DNA of 64,000 bases from Didymella arachidicola (lineage: Eukaryota; Ascomycota; Dothideomycetes; Pleosporales; Didymellaceae), in contig CM049985.1 of the NCBI GenBank assembly GCA_016630955.3, positions 1,116,001-1,180,000 of the forward strand, read 5' to 3'. The position numbers and the translations under genes are program-made. The notes below the pieces were generated by a model. The model worked only from the letters and a program-made list of their open reading frames with translations, was not told the DNA's origin and searched no databases. Positions 42,929-55,437 of the stretch are shown one piece after another; the stretch's first letter is position 1, and each line of letters starts with the position of its first letter.

Positions 42929-43294
42929 TTGTGGGTGTCAGATGCCAATGGCAGGCGAATAGCTCCCAAAGTGATCTGTAGTTGGACCCGGTCGTCACTC
43001 GCACTTTCCGGAGTCGCGGGCCTTGGCACGTAAGGCTGAACGCTTCACGCTCATTGGATGGTGTCCTGAAGCTTTCGATAATCAAAGCAGCCGCGACCCA
43101 AAACACAACATCCATTGCGGTTCGCATCACTGCAGCCCAATGCGCATGTCCTGACGCCGCTTTCACTTCCGGAAACCAAGCTGATTGAGCTTCGCCGTCC
43201 ATCCAAAATACGTTCTCTGTTCCCTTGCGACTCTGCGCGTACCTACGGCGCGTAAACACCATCCAACTGCGCACTTTTGGATCCGCTCGCAAAC
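42929..43294. promoter_or_regulatory. Divergent intergenic region between nuo-20.8 and NUP57
   Basis: A 370-bp region that must contain both promoters, since the start codons lie at its two edges. No specific site is claimed. Confidence 0.4.
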
Positions 43295-44690
43295 ATGTCT
43301 TTCAGCTTTGGAAACACTGGCGGAGAGAAGAAGACGGGCACGCTATTCGGAAGCACAACAGCACCTGCTGGAGGACTCTTTGGTGGCTCGCTGCAACAAC
43401 CGCAGCAGTCAAATGCCGCAGCACCTAGCTTGTTCGGCACCAGTACAGCTGCCCCTGCCTCTGGCGGTCTTTTTGGATCAACTGTGCAGCAGCCTCAGCA
43501 ACAGAATGCGGGTACTAGCTTGTTCGGCGGGGCACTTGGGCAGACTCAGCAACAGCAGCAACAGCCCCACGCACAGACTTCTAGTCTTTGGGGTCAGATG
43601 GGACAGACACAGCAACCGCAGCAACCGCAGCAGCAGCAGCAGCAGCAGCCCCAACAACAGCAACAGCAATTCGGCAACAGCCTATTTGGCTCTTCTCTGC
43701 AGCCTGCGCCAGGGTTGAACCCTATTCAGGCACAGAGCCTTCAGCAGACGCGCGAGGGCCTTCCTCAGCTACGACAGTCAACAGCTCAACCTTACGCCGG
43801 AGCCTCGATCAACGGCCATCGTATGTTAACCCAACGTGCCCCTGACCTCATGCTAATCCAGAACAGGCGAGAAGTCTGTCATACAACAGATCCAGATTTT
43901 GAACAGTAAATGGGATCCTGAGAACCCTGACTGTGTATTTACGCATTACTTCTACAACTCAGTAAAGCCGGAGGAAGCTCCTTTCTACGGTCCACAGCCC
44001 GGAGAGGATGGGAGGAAATGGGAAGAAGCCCTGTCGAAAAAGCCTGCTCCTGGTGCCATTCCTGTGTTAGCACGTGGGTTCGAGCAGGTAGCTGAGCGCA
44101 TACGTCAACAGCAGCAGGCTGTCAAAGCACTTCAAATGCGTCTCCACGAAATCAACGACGCCCTATCGGTCCTCAAGGATACCCACGAATTGAACGTGGC
44201 ATCGCGCATCACCGAAGCGAAGCGAAAGCATGTCGTATTCGCCCAACGGACATTAGCTCTTGCGACAAAGGTGCAAATCCTGAGAAACCGGGGATATGTA
44301 ATGGACACGCAAGAAGAGGACCTGAGGAAGAAGCTCGTTGAGCTTGAGAAGAAGACTTTCGATCCCGTGCTCGGTGGGCGGCAGGAAGAGATCTGGGCGC
44401 GCATGTCTGGTGTGCGTGAAAGAGCGCGGATACTGCAGGAGGAGACAGAGAAGCTGGGCAAGAACATCGACAGCCAGCAGAACGGCGAGCTGCTCTCAGA
44501 GGAAGATCAGAAGGCGCTGGAGAAGGTACGTCCATATCACACCTTTGCAGAGGATGCAGACTAACATGGCATGTAGCTCCTGAAAGACTACGACAGACAG
44601 CTCGAGCACCTCAAGAAATGGGTTGACGATACCAAGCAAGAGTACGACGAGTACGAGAAGGTTCAAGAGCAGAAACCAGCGCGGCGATGA
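43295..44690 (+). CDS. NUP57: FG-nucleoporin Nup57/Nup54
   Basis: Component of the central channel (Nsp1-Nup57-Nup49 type) complex of the nuclear pore. Exons 43295-43820, 43867-44525 and 44577-44690 give 432 residues. The N-terminal third carries FG repeats (SFSFG, GTLFG, GGLFG, PSLFG, TSLFG, NSLFG) embedded in Gln-rich runs encoded by CAG/CAA at about 43545-43672. The C-terminal two thirds is the Nup54-type alpha/coiled-coil domain: SKWDPENPDCVFTHYFYNSV, FEQVAERIRQQQQAVKALQM, ELNVASRITEAKRKHVVFAQ and LLKDYDRQLEHLKKWVDDTK. I use the ATG at 43295 (MSFSFGNTGG), preceded in frame by another ATG at 43277. Introns are GT-AG. Confidence 0.93.
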
Positions 44691-45045
44691 ACATGGAAGA
44701 TTTGCATGTACGATTGGCGAGCGGGATATTTATCAATCATCTCATGGGCAAAAAGTTCGGCATTGCGAGATACCACGTTATGGCTGATGGAGCCCATAGC
44801 ATAAAGTCTAATGCCACTGCTTGCTCCGTCTCTTCCTTAACATTGTCGTGACTATTTCCAGGGTCGGAGACAGCGTGATGCTCTCGTTCATCATACACTG
44901 TCATAGCCACGAACTCGGTGCCCAGTGCCTCCCATCATGTTGTACATGCGCTCACTGTCAAGCGCAATATGTTGCAGATCACACCAACGCCGCCAAATGA
45001 TTAAACGTGTATCGCAGGAAGGTGTATTTCGATAGTCGAAGCGGT
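44691..45045. other. Convergent 3' region
   Basis: A 355-bp gap between the converging ends of NUP57 and tom5, expected to hold both 3' UTRs. No gene is seen. Confidence 0.4.
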
Positions 45046-45292
45046 CTAGATGAGCTTGTAGACGTAGTCGACGAGGAAAGGCGCTGTAGCTTCATCAGCA
45101 CTCCTGCATCTTACAGGAACCAAGTCTCATAACATACACAGGTATAGAACGACAGCAGAAGCAGCTGTCCACTTGATGTCGGTCATCGTCTGCGCCTCGG
45201 CGCGCTCGAGCTCCTGCTTGGACGGCTGGGGTGGTGCTGCAGTTGTCAGTTGATGCACGCGACCATACAATGGGAGTCTCACCTCCGAACAT
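45046..45292 (-). CDS. tom5: Mitochondrial import receptor subunit Tom5
   Basis: Small tail-anchored subunit of the TOM translocase in the outer mitochondrial membrane. Three exons on the minus strand, 45292-45283, 45236-45138 and 45083-45046, encode 48 residues: MFGAPPQPSKQELERAEAQT, then MTDIKWTAASAVVLYLSPFL and VDYVYKLI. This is the fungal Tom5 layout: short acidic/amphipathic N-terminus, then one C-terminal membrane span ending in a basic residue. The first exon is 10 nt (ATG TTC GGA G). The donor of intron 2 is read as GTATGT at 45137; the alternative two bases upstream does not restore the frame. Confidence 0.88.
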
Positions 45293-46160
45293 CTTATATG
45301 TGTGTGTAGAACTGTAAGGGTTGGATGGGTTGGTGTTGTGTTGTACAGATATCGAAGATGACGTTCATTCGTAAAGTTTCGATGCAGCATGTCGGCATTC
45401 ACCCACTGTTTTGCCGGCCAGAACACGTGCAGGCGCGTCGCTCACTGCTCAATGCGTCCTTGAATGCCGAGCATCTTACAGCTGAAGTCTTACAAAGCCC
45501 GCATGCAGCATGTCGCGTTCGTTTGATCGTTTTCTTACGCGCCTTCCGTAATTACCTAACTTCGTGGTTGACATGTAGCCCGATCCGAGGAAACCGAACT
45601 CATTTCCTGGGGCGACCCAAGCACCTTTTTCAACCCTGAGATGACATGCGCCCCTGAATTCAAGGACAACATTAGTGATTAATCACATCAACCAAGACCC
45701 CATTGAGAGCGAGCCAGATTCTGGATACACGACACGTCCTTGCCAAAAGGCTGGGGCACACACATGGATCGTAGAGCTCTCCAGTGCTGCCTTGCCTCGT
45801 TACCGTTGCACATGGTCACAGCAATACCATCGCCCTCAGCATCTGATCAAGCCAGCCACCAGCGAAGGTGTGCAGCCCCTGCACAGATGTGTTTCAGGTG
45901 CACAGCAGAAGCGAGAGGGACGCAAGCCACTAACCCAAATTGCGGCTGACAGAATCGCTATAATTGGAAGAACGCGTGTTCGTGATGTGATGCATCGCAT
46001 CCCCGCCGGACTGTCCATGCTGATGATCCTCATTTACAGGGTTGTGTAGATCAGCTTAACGTTTACTTATTGAACATGTGCTCCGCGACTTCGGCCAGGT
46101 CTTTAACTTTTCAAGTTCGCCCCCAGTCACTCTTTTTATTGTTGCTTTCTGTTTGACAAG
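45293..46160. promoter_or_regulatory. Divergent intergenic region between tom5 and the GH55 gene
   Basis: An 870-bp region that should contain both promoters. Open frames inside (up to 124 codons) show no recognisable content. A T-rich stretch (TCTTTTTATTGTTGC) lies just upstream of the glucanase start. Confidence 0.35.
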
Positions 46161-48813
46161 ATGATGCTCAAGGCTGTCATCTTAGGCCTTTCGACTTACG
46201 CGTCAGCGCTCAACGCTCGCTCTCACAGAGCTAATGTTCCCCGAAACGGCGATACGTTCACTACCACTTATACACCTCAGCCCACAAGCAAGAACCCAAC
46301 TATCGCACCGTATCCTACCAAAGCGAACGGCACCAGCAGTGCTTCTGCGCCACTATCGACAGGAACATCTGGATCATGTGCCCCCTATTGGCTTGAGGAC
46401 ATTAAGCACCAGGGCATTGCGTCCTTCAACCCCAACCCCAGCAACTACACAGTTTTTCGGAATGTGAAAGACTTCGGTGCTCGAGGTGATGGAGTCACAG
46501 ACGATACCGCAGCTATTCAGAGAGCTGTCACCCTGGGAAATCGTTGTGGACCCAGTGCTTGCGAGTCGTCGACAAACACTCCAGCAGTCGTTTATTTCCC
46601 TGAGGGCACATACCTAATCTCTTCGAGCATCATTGATTATTACTATACTCAGGTATGAAGCTCTTGGATCTGCTTTTTGCAATGAATAACTAACTTTTGC
46701 AGATCATTGGCAATCCTAATTGCCTCCCAACTTTGCTTGCCACTTCCAACTTCACCGGTCTCGGTTTGATTGACGGCAGCCCCTACTTGGGTACTGGTAC
46801 CCGTCCCGGACAAACTGGCTTTGGACCGACCAACACATTCTTCCGCCAGATCCGCAACCTTATCTTGGACATGACCAACATCCCAGCAAATGTGTCAGCA
46901 ACTGGTGTGCATTGGCCTACGGCACAGACGACAAGCCTGCAAAATATAATCTTCAAGATGAACGCGGCAAACGGTACCCAGCACCAGGGATTGTTCGTAG
47001 AAGAGGGATCCGGAGGCTTCATGACTGATCTTGTTTTCGAGGGCGGCAACTATGGCTTCAATGTTGGCAACCAGCAGTTTACCACTCGAAACTTGACTTT
47101 TACCAATGTTGTGACCGCTATTAACCAGCTTTGGGATTGGGGCTGGACATATTCCGGCGTCAAGATCAACAACTGCCAAGTTGGTTTCAATATCTCTGCT
47201 GGAGGCCCATCGGCTGTCAATGTGGGATCTATCACCCTCTTCGACAGCGAAATCAGCAACACACCCATTGGCATTGTCACTGCCAGGACTGACAGTTCTG
47301 AGCCTGCCGCTGCCGGAAGTCTGTACCTTGAGAATGTGAAGCTGAACAACGTTGGTGTTGCTATTGCTGGGCCTAACTCTACCTACCTCCAAGGTTCTAC
47401 TGGCTCAACGACCATCACTGCATGGGCTGACGGTCATCGTTACCTGCCTGAGGGTCCCATTGAGGCTCAAGGCTCTATTGAGCCCAGCAAGAGGCCGGCC
47501 GAGCTGCTAGATGCCGCCGGCAACTTCTACACCCGCTCAAAGCCCCAATATGGTGCTGTTTCACTGTCTTCGTTCCTCAGTGCCCGAGACCTTGGTGCTG
47601 CTGGTGACGGCGTAACTGATGACACTGCTGCCCTGAATGCTGCTTTGTTGCAGGCCAAGGCAGAGGGTAAGATCCTCTTCGTGGATGCTGGTTTCTACAA
47701 GGTTACGGGCACGATCTATGTCCCACCGGGCTCTAAGATCGTTGGCGAAGCTCTCGCATCTGTCATCCTTTCAGTCGGAGAGTACTTCAACGATATCGAC
47801 AACCCCAAGCCTGTCGTCCAGGTTGCAAAGCCTGGCGAGCAAGGCTCCATTGAGTGGTCTGACTTCTTCGTAAGCACGCAAGGTCAGCAAAAAGGTGCCA
47901 TTCTTATCGAGTACAATCTGGGCACTTACGACGCCACACCTGCCGGACTTTGGGATGTACACACCCGAATCGGTGGCTTCGCCGGCTCTGACCTTCAGAC
48001 CGAGCAGTGCGAGAAGACCCCTGAAACCAAGATCACGTCCACAAACCTGGTCCAAAATTGTATTGCCGCATACATGTCTATTCACATCACCAAATTCGCC
48101 GCCGGGTTGTATATGGAGAACAACTGGCTCTGGGTCGCGGACCACGATCTCGACGATGCCAGCAACAACAATACCCAGATCACCATTTACGCCGGCCGGG
48201 GCTTGCACATCGAGAGTCAACGCGGTACAATCTGGCTGTAAGCTATCTCCTCTCTTCCACATGTGTCCATCATATGCTGATCCGAAATAGCTGGGGCACC
48301 GCCGTCGAGCACCATGCCCTCTACGAGTATCAATTCGTCGACACACGCAATGTGTTTATGGGTCAGATCCAGACCGAGACTGCGTATTACCAGCCCAACC
48401 CCGATGCCACTATCCCCTTCCCTCCGAACTCTGCGCTCAACGATCCTGTCTTCGCGCCATTTGTCAACGGCACGGGGAACAGCTCGGCGAGTACAGCGTC
48501 TGGGTGGGGTCTGAGGATTGTGCGCAGCAACAACATTCTCGGGTATGGTGTCGGATTGTACTCGTTCTTTGATAACTACAGCACAGCGTGCTCGGCCGTA
48601 GGAGCGGGCGTGTTGTGTCAGACAAGGATTCTGAGCATTGAGGGTGACAGACTGAGCTACGATATCGATATCTATAACTTGAACACGGTGGGTGCGACAA
48701 ATATGATTACGAGGGATGGGGTAGATGTTGCAAGCAATGTGGATAACAACAGTTCGTTTGTGGATACTATCAATCTGTTTAGAATTGATGGGTATGGGAG
48801 TCCGACTGAGTGA
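46161..48813 (+). CDS. Secreted GH55 exo-beta-1,3-glucanase
   Basis: Secreted enzyme releasing glucose from beta-1,3-glucan, used in wall remodelling or nutrition. Exons 46161-46652, 46703-48237 and 48291-48813 give 849 residues. A short signal (MMLKAVILGLSTYASALNAR) and a Ser/Thr/Pro-rich linker precede two parallel beta-helix modules, each opening with the same motif: DFGARGDGVTDDTAAIQRAV and DLGAAGDGVTDDTAALNAAL. This duplicated pectate-lyase-3-like pair is the hallmark of GH55. Other recognisable blocks are FFRQIRNLILDMTN, GLFVEEGSGGFMTDLVFEGG and WGTAVEHHALYEYQFVDTRN. Several N-x-S/T sites are present. Both introns are GT-AG and in phase. Confidence 0.93.
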
Positions 48814-50933
48814 GTCGGATGGTCAGTAGAGGGTCCAATGGTACAATATACAGGGCTTACTCATCGGACCAGAGACACCTCTCAGGCTGGAAATGACAAG
48901 ATACTCTACTTTCGAGCCTGTTTCATCTTCGAAAATATTTTATCAACCGACTTCAGCAGTCTCTCCATTTCAAAGTGTCCTCATCGGGGTTTGGTATTAT
49001 CGGTAGGTGATTCACTAAATGATGTGGCGGTCCCTTTTCTCCCCATCCAACTCTAACATTAGCTGTTGCAGACATCTCGTCCAACGCAGAGCATTTGACA
49101 ATTTGAGAAGGTATCATGATCGGAAGCAAACGAAAAGCCAGCTTCACGATCCAGGTTTTGCCGTGCTGGCCGACGCTGACCATGTTCTGAGATTGAACAG
49201 GAACCGGATAAAAACCTCTGTGAAAGCACCCGGAAATGGACTTGAGCTCCAGAGAGGCTAGATTGCAGCTGTTGTATGCATGCATTTCAACTCTTTCGTG
49301 GGGTACATCGAATTCGACCCAAGGTCTATCCTCCAAACCGCAGGTCATGTCACTGGCCGTTGCAGTTGACCACAGTGTCTGTGCAACTATGGCTGCAACA
49401 CACCAGCATAGCTTGCACAAGTGGCGCTGAAAGACCAAGTACGCTAGATTCTGTAACTCGATACTGTAATCGACGTCGACCTTTGATTGTTCCATTGCTG
49501 TTGGGATGCGCAGACGAACAGTAACTCCAGACATATGACAGACACACGAACCGTACTATCTATCGTGGAATGGAAGATGCGGCATTGCAGGGGATTTTCA
49601 GCCGAGAGATCGGGTAAGATACGCACCAGGCGTATGGATGACTGATGCAGATCAAGGGGATCGTAATTGAAATGATCAGTCGAATGCTGCGGTGCTGAGA
49701 GTTCCTTGTGGAACACCTCTTCTTGTGCGTCTTCGAGCAGACAAACTGATCGTCGCCTAAAACCACATGACGACAAAAGTGTGTGCTAGAGCTCCAAATG
49801 TCTTAATTCCTGACCAGAAATCACGAAATCAGAATCGATAGGATTGCACGCGTTAAAACCAGACTCTGAAAGGTTGGCTTCTCCGAATCGGGCCCAGTAG
49901 AGTAGAGATCGATTTCTACAAAGTCAGATTCGGAAGGACATGCTTCGAGTGGACGTCGCTGTGAAAATGTCAAAACAGTCCCCGAATATTGGCCGTGGCT
50001 CGCACCCACCGCCCAGGGCTCAGGATCTTGGGATTCTTCACATTGCCGAAGGCTTTCGCCCGAGTTATCAGTGAGCTGCTCATCCTGTCGCAATATCAGG
50101 ACAACAACCGAGGCTACGACATCAGGGGAAGCATACCCATAGACTAGAAGGAGCTTGTGATTTTCATCTCATGGTATTTGATTATGTGTGGTGGTTATAC
50201 CCCCGCAGTACTCGTTTTCTAACCATCTGGTCTCGTTGGCTTCCAAAAGAAGACCATCGAAAAAAAAAAAAACGTGGGTTGTATTGCCCAATACGGCGGA
50301 CCTTACGGAGCTCCAGCAGCGATGTAGTAGAAAGAAATTGCCGGAAGAATGCCAAAAGCTTCACAGGGCGAAGGAGCCCCAAGGCTGAGGTGGGGATTGG
50401 GCTGTGCAGGAGTGCATTAGCTCGCAGGTCTATTGCCTGGACTTTGACTACAAGTAACCAGCATCTCGAGAAGCAGGATGAGTCATCGACAAGAGCAGAT
50501 TTCGTGTAGTCCCACAAGGGTGTACCGAGTATGACTTCCTTGGAAGCAACGTTTGTGAGTCCCTAGACTTCCTTGAAAGCCAAAGTGTTGTTAGGTCAGA
50601 TGACCTCGAGCAATCTACTATAGATTGCACTTCTGCTAGCTTGTTAGTCTACCACAGCATCGAAGCCATTTAACCAATGGTCAGAACAGCTTTTGCCTCG
50701 CAGATGAGTTTTCCAGCTACCTGGGAGACAGTCTCGGCTTGACTGATCTCCTGACCTACCTTGCCTCATTGCAACACTTCCTCACCAAAATAATCCTGTA
50801 TTGCACAAACGACAATTCGAGTTGAAAGACGACACCCCATCCGGGACGGTCATGAGCAGTGAAATGTTTGCACGAAGCGCTACGCTTGTCCTTGGAGGCA
50901 GGTGCGCTCCAACCTCGTTACCCTTCTTGCACC
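48814..50933. other. Convergent intergenic region with one doubtful ORF
   Basis: A 2.1-kb stretch between the converging GH55 and Tda3-like genes. Apart from the doubtful minus-strand frame at 48953-49534, it contains only short frames and an A-run at about 50260-50272. No other gene is supported. Confidence 0.35.
48953..49534 (-). CDS. Hypothetical protein, possibly secreted (doubtful)
   Basis: A 193-residue open frame starting MSGVTVRLRIPTAMEQSKVD. Residues 41-61 (LCWCVAAIVAQTLWSTATAS) look like a secretion signal core but are not at the N-terminus, so if real the gene may have a spliced or different start. The remainder has scattered Cys and a Pro-rich end (PHHLVNHLPIIPNPDEDTLK). No family recognised. 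It lies in an otherwise empty convergent region. I list it only because of its length and the hydrophobic segment. Confidence 0.25.
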   Translation of the reverse strand: MSGVTVRLRIPTAMEQSKVDVDYSIELQNLAYLVFQRHLCKLCWCVAAIVAQTLWSTATASDMTCGLEDRPWVEFDVPHERVEMHAYNSCNLASLELKSISGCFHRGFYPVPVQSQNMVSVGQHGKTWIVKLAFRLLPIMIPSQIVKCSALDEMSATANVRVGWGEKGPPHHLVNHLPIIPNPDEDTLKWRDC

Positions 50934-52215
50934 TTACAGAACTCTACGGGGATCCAAACTCGCCAGATTCGCGCTCTTAATCTTCCCATCCCACACCAGC
51001 TCACTCAAACATTTTGCTGTTCCCGGCGCATTCTGAATGCCCCAGCATGTGTGTCCAGCGCCCATGAGTAGACCCTTCACACCCGTCTCTCCAATGAGCG
51101 GTCCTTGCCCTCTTGAGACGTTCGGCAGGTAACAAGCCTGCCTCGCTGTGACCTCGCCATCTCTCAGCTCCTCTGACACCGTAGAAACATGGTCGATGAT
51201 ATCCTGGCACCGCCTGTCGTCGACCTGTACCAAATCCGAAGATGTGGGAAGAGGAATAAGCTGGTCTCCTTCACCACAGGCATACACCTCCTGATTCGGC
51301 CTTGCATAAATCTCCGGCGTGACAGTCTCTCCGCGCTTCGAAGTAGGCGAGCGCGGGAGATCGATGGATGTGAACAGCGTGTACGCAGACACCGGTCTCG
51401 TCGGCTTGATCGTAACACTGTGCGCGCGCATAGCTGAAATCGGAGCTTTTGGCCAGACTGTCCTCGTCCACGGTCCCGCGGTAATGATGACAGTGCTCGC
51501 ATCAAGCGTCTTTTCTTCGCCTCCGTCCTTGGGCTTGTAGCTCACGCCTTTCACAGCGTCACCTTCCTGCTTGATTTGCGTGGCGCTTCCATACACAATC
51601 CTTGCTCCACTCTCCTCTGCTAGCGTCGCCATACTCGTCGTGAACTGATACGGATGAACCTGCGCGGTCGTACTCGGGGTGCCCATAGCCTCGTAGCTCT
51701 GAATCCCTTCTGCAGCAATCCAGTCCAGGTCAGGCGGTACGCCCGCCGCTCTGAGCAGCCCGATGGCTTTCTTATCTCTCTTCTGCAAGCTCTCGGAGTT
51801 CTCGCTGCGCCCGCCAACACCGTTCTTGCCGTCTTTCTTCAACACACCATACATGTCGATTTGACCGCAGTGTACGGCGCGGTACCCCCATCTTTCCGCG
51901 CCGCTGTGCTTGTCTGCGAGTTCTTTGTGCAGACGATATGATAGAGGTACGATGCATGACGGATACGCCCAGAGACCGAGCAGACCTCCTGCTTTTCCTG
52001 ATGCACCACCTGCGATCTTAGTTGCCTCCAGTAGTGTGATGCTATCTCTTTCTTTGTTGAAGCTTGGGTGCTGTGAAAGATAGTATGCCGTTGTTGATCC
52101 AATGATGCCGCCACCTGCCTGAATTAGCCCATGTCCCTCCGAACGTTAAGGTTGGCCGCAGTTAGCACGTACCAATGATCACAATGTCACGTTTCTGTTG
52201 TTCGGCTGTCATCAT
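50934..52215 (-). CDS. FAD-dependent oxidoreductase, Tda3-like (DAO family)
   Basis: Flavin oxidoreductase of the D-amino-acid-oxidase fold. Two exons on the minus strand, 52215-52173 and 52114-50934, give 407 residues. It starts MMTAEQQKRDIVIIGGGIIG, the dinucleotide-binding GxGxxG motif, completed across the intron, followed by STTAYYLSQ, ITLLEATKIAGGASGKAGGL and LGLWAYPSCIVPLSYRLHKE. The C-terminal FAD-contact block is GLLMGAGHTCWGIQNAPGTA. The GASGKAGG signature resembles yeast Tda3, an oxidoreductase linked to late endosome-to-Golgi traffic; the substrate is unknown. A second AG lies four bases upstream of the chosen acceptor but breaks the frame. Confidence 0.85.
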
Positions 52216-53131
52216 AAAAGGGACTCGTGAAACTGCGCGGAGCATCAAAGTTCTGTGTCGTGAGCATCGCGATGGCGAACGTGGCGCGACTTGGTGTTGA
52301 AGATAAGTTTCGGTGGAGCTCAACCCGCTTGTACGTCATAGGTGGCGGCCCTCCACCAAACATCAAAGAGTCTTTTGAGCTTGAACTTCATCTTGAACCT
52401 TAAGGATCCTGATAGGTTGGCTTGTTCTGCACCTCTGTGCTGCTGCAACACCTGGCGATCGCAGCGTCGCTAGCCTCCGCGTAATTCAGACGGTGCACCT
52501 ACACTTCAGTTGTGCGAGACTTTCAAACACTGCCTCCTGCCATCATCATATAAACACCTAGATATCAAGGTGGATTATGTATGATAGCTGACAGCAACGC
52601 ATTGGGTCATCAGCCAATCAGAGCCTATGCCATGCCTTGCCGTGGCAGCTGTGCTTCCAATGCCACCGCCTCGTGAGCAGCTGCCCATCTATCTCTCCTC
52701 CCCATCGCATCTCTGCTACTAGTTTGTTCCCTCCTAGAGCTCGTATGAACCACCTACAATCGCTCTGGAAACCACACAGGCACGTTGTGCGGGTTATAAC
52801 TTCAGAAGGTAGCTAGATGTGCGTGATACACTGCGTGTGTGATTCGATGGTGGTATGGAGTCTGATATTGTTTTTTTTTGGCGGGTATAGGGTAGGCTAG
52901 GAATGGAGGGGTTTTGGGGATGGTACGGGGTACTGCGTCCTTTAATTGGCGCTGATGGGTTGATGTGGAGATGGGGAAGTAGGAGTTGATGCTGGGTGGG
53001 TGGTGATACAAAGCAGGCGGCTGATGGTGAACATGGATTCAGGCTCGATCTGCAATGGACGCATCCATTTCTCTGTCGATAACGTGGCGATGTGGTACTC
53101 CTCGTAATTGCGCGTCGCACACACTACCCCC
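52216..53131. other. Intergenic, same-strand neighbours
   Basis: A 915-bp stretch between the Tda3-like gene start and the MFS transporter end. It should include the Tda3-like promoter and the MFS 3' UTR. No gene is recognised. Confidence 0.4.
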
Positions 53132-54708
53132 TCACCTCGCACCCCTCTGCCCCCCCTCCGCCACCTGGCCATCCCCCTCCTCATCCCCACCCCCCTCCTT
53201 CCTCCCCCCCACCCTCCCAAACAACCCCAACAACAATACATCATACCCCGCCTTCAACCCGCCCGCGACCGCAAACGCAACCCAAAACCTCCCTCCCCCC
53301 GCAAGCACCCCCGTAATCCACGGCCCCGCACTCTGACTCAGAATCTTCATCGTATTCACCACGCCCATAACCGCCGTCCTTTCCTCAGGCAACACAACCA
53401 TAGCGATAAACGCCGAGCGGGGCGCTTGGTCCATGCTGCTCATCAAGCTGCGGCCGATGAGGAGGGCGACGGTGAGGGGGAGGGCAGGGGCCGCAGGCAG
53501 CGCGGCGAGGAAGAGCGAGGAGGGGAGGTGGGTTGCGACCATGGCGGGGATGAGGCCGAGGCGGCGGGAGAGGGAGGCGGAGAAGATGGTGCCGAGGGTG
53601 GAGAGGAACCTTGGGTTGTTAGTAGGTTAGGGGGAGAAAGGGGGCGGGGGGGGACGCAAACCATGTAGCGCTCATGATGCCGCCTAGTTTCCCCTTGGGT
53701 AGGTGGAATTTAAGATCGAGATAGTAGTTTATTAGTGAGAAGGGGACCATGCCTGAGCCTAGCGAGTCGAGGAAGAATAAGCTGCAGAGCTTGATGAGGA
53801 TTGCTCTGCTGCGGGGTGAGATGCTGGCGAATGGGTTCCAACTCTTTTTCTCGCGCTTGCTGGTGGGAGGGCCAGCAGCATCGTTGGGATTTGTATCGTC
53901 GTCTGCAGCGGACAAGAGGGGTTCTGTTTCCGCTTCGCTTTCGCGGCCCGGTTTGGACGGGGAGGGGGGAGTGTGTTGCTCGCACCTCTCGCTAAGAAAC
54001 AGCGTAGCCACAGCATTCCCAAGCCCAACAGCAGTATAAATCCAGAACACAGCGCGATACGCATCGAGTTCCGTCCACCCGCGTCTTGCGCTCAGTTTAT
54101 CAACGGCCTGCCCGCCCACAATAAGCCCCGTCGACGTCCCCAGCACCGCAAACGCAACATACCACGTACTACACCCACCATCATCAGCCTCACTCATCCT
54201 CTCTGAACACGAAAAAAAAGAAAGGAGAAACTCACAAAACATCCGCCCTCCCTTCCCCCTCCACAAGCCCCGCAAGACAACTCTCCTCCACCGCCCTAAA
54301 CGGCCCAATCTCATTCCCACTCGGACTCAGCACGCCCACCACCGCCGCCCCAAGCAACACCCAGTAACTCTCACACACCGCAAACACCCCCCCACTAACC
54401 CCCATCCCCAGCGCGCCCAGCATCAATGTCCTCCGTCTGCCAATCCGATCCGCGACCAGCGTGAGCAGCAGACTGATAACCACGTCGCCGAGGAGCGTGA
54501 GCGTCATGAAGAGCCCGATTTGCGCGTCTGAGAGGCCCTGCGCGCGGAAGTAGAGCGCGAGGATGAGCGCGACGGAGCCGTAGGCGTACATGCGCAGGTA
54601 GCGGGTGAGGATTAGGATGTAGACGTCTGGGCTGGCGGTGGCGAGGGTGTGGAGGCCGAGTTCGCGGGCGGTCCATTGTGCTGCGTTGCGGAGGGTGGGA
54701 GGGGCCAT
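53132..54708 (-). CDS. Major facilitator superfamily transporter
   Basis: Multi-spanning membrane transporter. Three exons on the minus strand, 54708-54236, 54168-53662 and 53609-53132, total 485 residues. The N-half has hydrophobic spans and the MFS loop motif ADRIGRRRTLMLGALGMGVS between helices 2 and 3, then SYWVLLGAAVVGVLSPSGNE. A long hydrophilic central loop contains SERCEQHTPPSPSKPGRESE. The C-half has SLFFLDSLGSGMVPFSLINY, GRSLMSSMDQAPRSAFIAMV and GVVNTMKILSQSAGPWITGV. The tail is Gly/Glu-rich (RKEGGGDEEGDGQVAEGGQR). Substrate cannot be told from sequence. The gene is very GC-rich with strong C/T strand bias near its 3' end. Confidence 0.85.
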
Positions 54709-55437
54709 TGTGTCGGTGGGGTTGGTGCCTGGAGGGCCAGATGGGTTTGGGGGGACTGCGGGTTTTCTGCGGTTAGGGGTGCATTTGCGTGTATGTGACG
54801 ACGATTATTCAGATCCAGCTCTTTGATGGCAAGTGTATACGGGGTTGGCTGTGTGGGTTGCGTTAAGGAGGGATGCTGGGCGCGGCCATGCTGGTGGCGA
54901 GCTCGTGTTGGTGTTGGACGCCTGGAGATGGGACTGACGTATCACTAGCGCCGAGGTGCACGCAAGCCTCGATTCATCAAACTTCACGTCGAAACACGGG
55001 TCTAGGGAAAGTATTCATACCAAACTACCAACACCTAACGCAGCAATGAGATGGACGAGGTCGCGCTGGCCTAGCAGCCACGTGCACGAGGGCTCTTCGA
55101 TGCAGAATTCAACGCGGGTCCATTCTAGAACGTGATGACGGAAAGAAAGTCGCGATCCAAAGGCGCCATGCATGACTGACACAGGGAGGGTGAGCGGCGT
55201 TGGGGCAGGTCGTGCAGGGCGTGCAGGGCGTGCAGTGTTCGTGGCAGATCGTCTGGAGTCGAAGGAAACCATGACCATGAGCATTAAGTAACCATATCAA
55301 AAGCCGCAACCGCACAAAACACCAGCGCCTGAAACTCGTGTATCGCTTGTCTCTTCTTCGACTGTGGCCTCAACGGGTGAGGCCCAGCACGCCAAGACTA
55401 GCACCTTCTCCCTCTTCTCTGACTCGTGTACCGACGT
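54709..55437. other. Intergenic between MFS and ypt1
   Basis: A 730-bp stretch containing a 9-bp tandem repeat (CGTGCAGGG, three copies at about 55211-55237). It should hold the MFS promoter and the ypt1 3' UTR. No gene is seen. Confidence 0.4.

Noticed and set aside
45095..45426. Minus-strand open frames of 65 and 99 codons over tom5
   Set aside because: They read through introns of tom5; the spliced 48-residue product matches Tom5 and explains the locus better.
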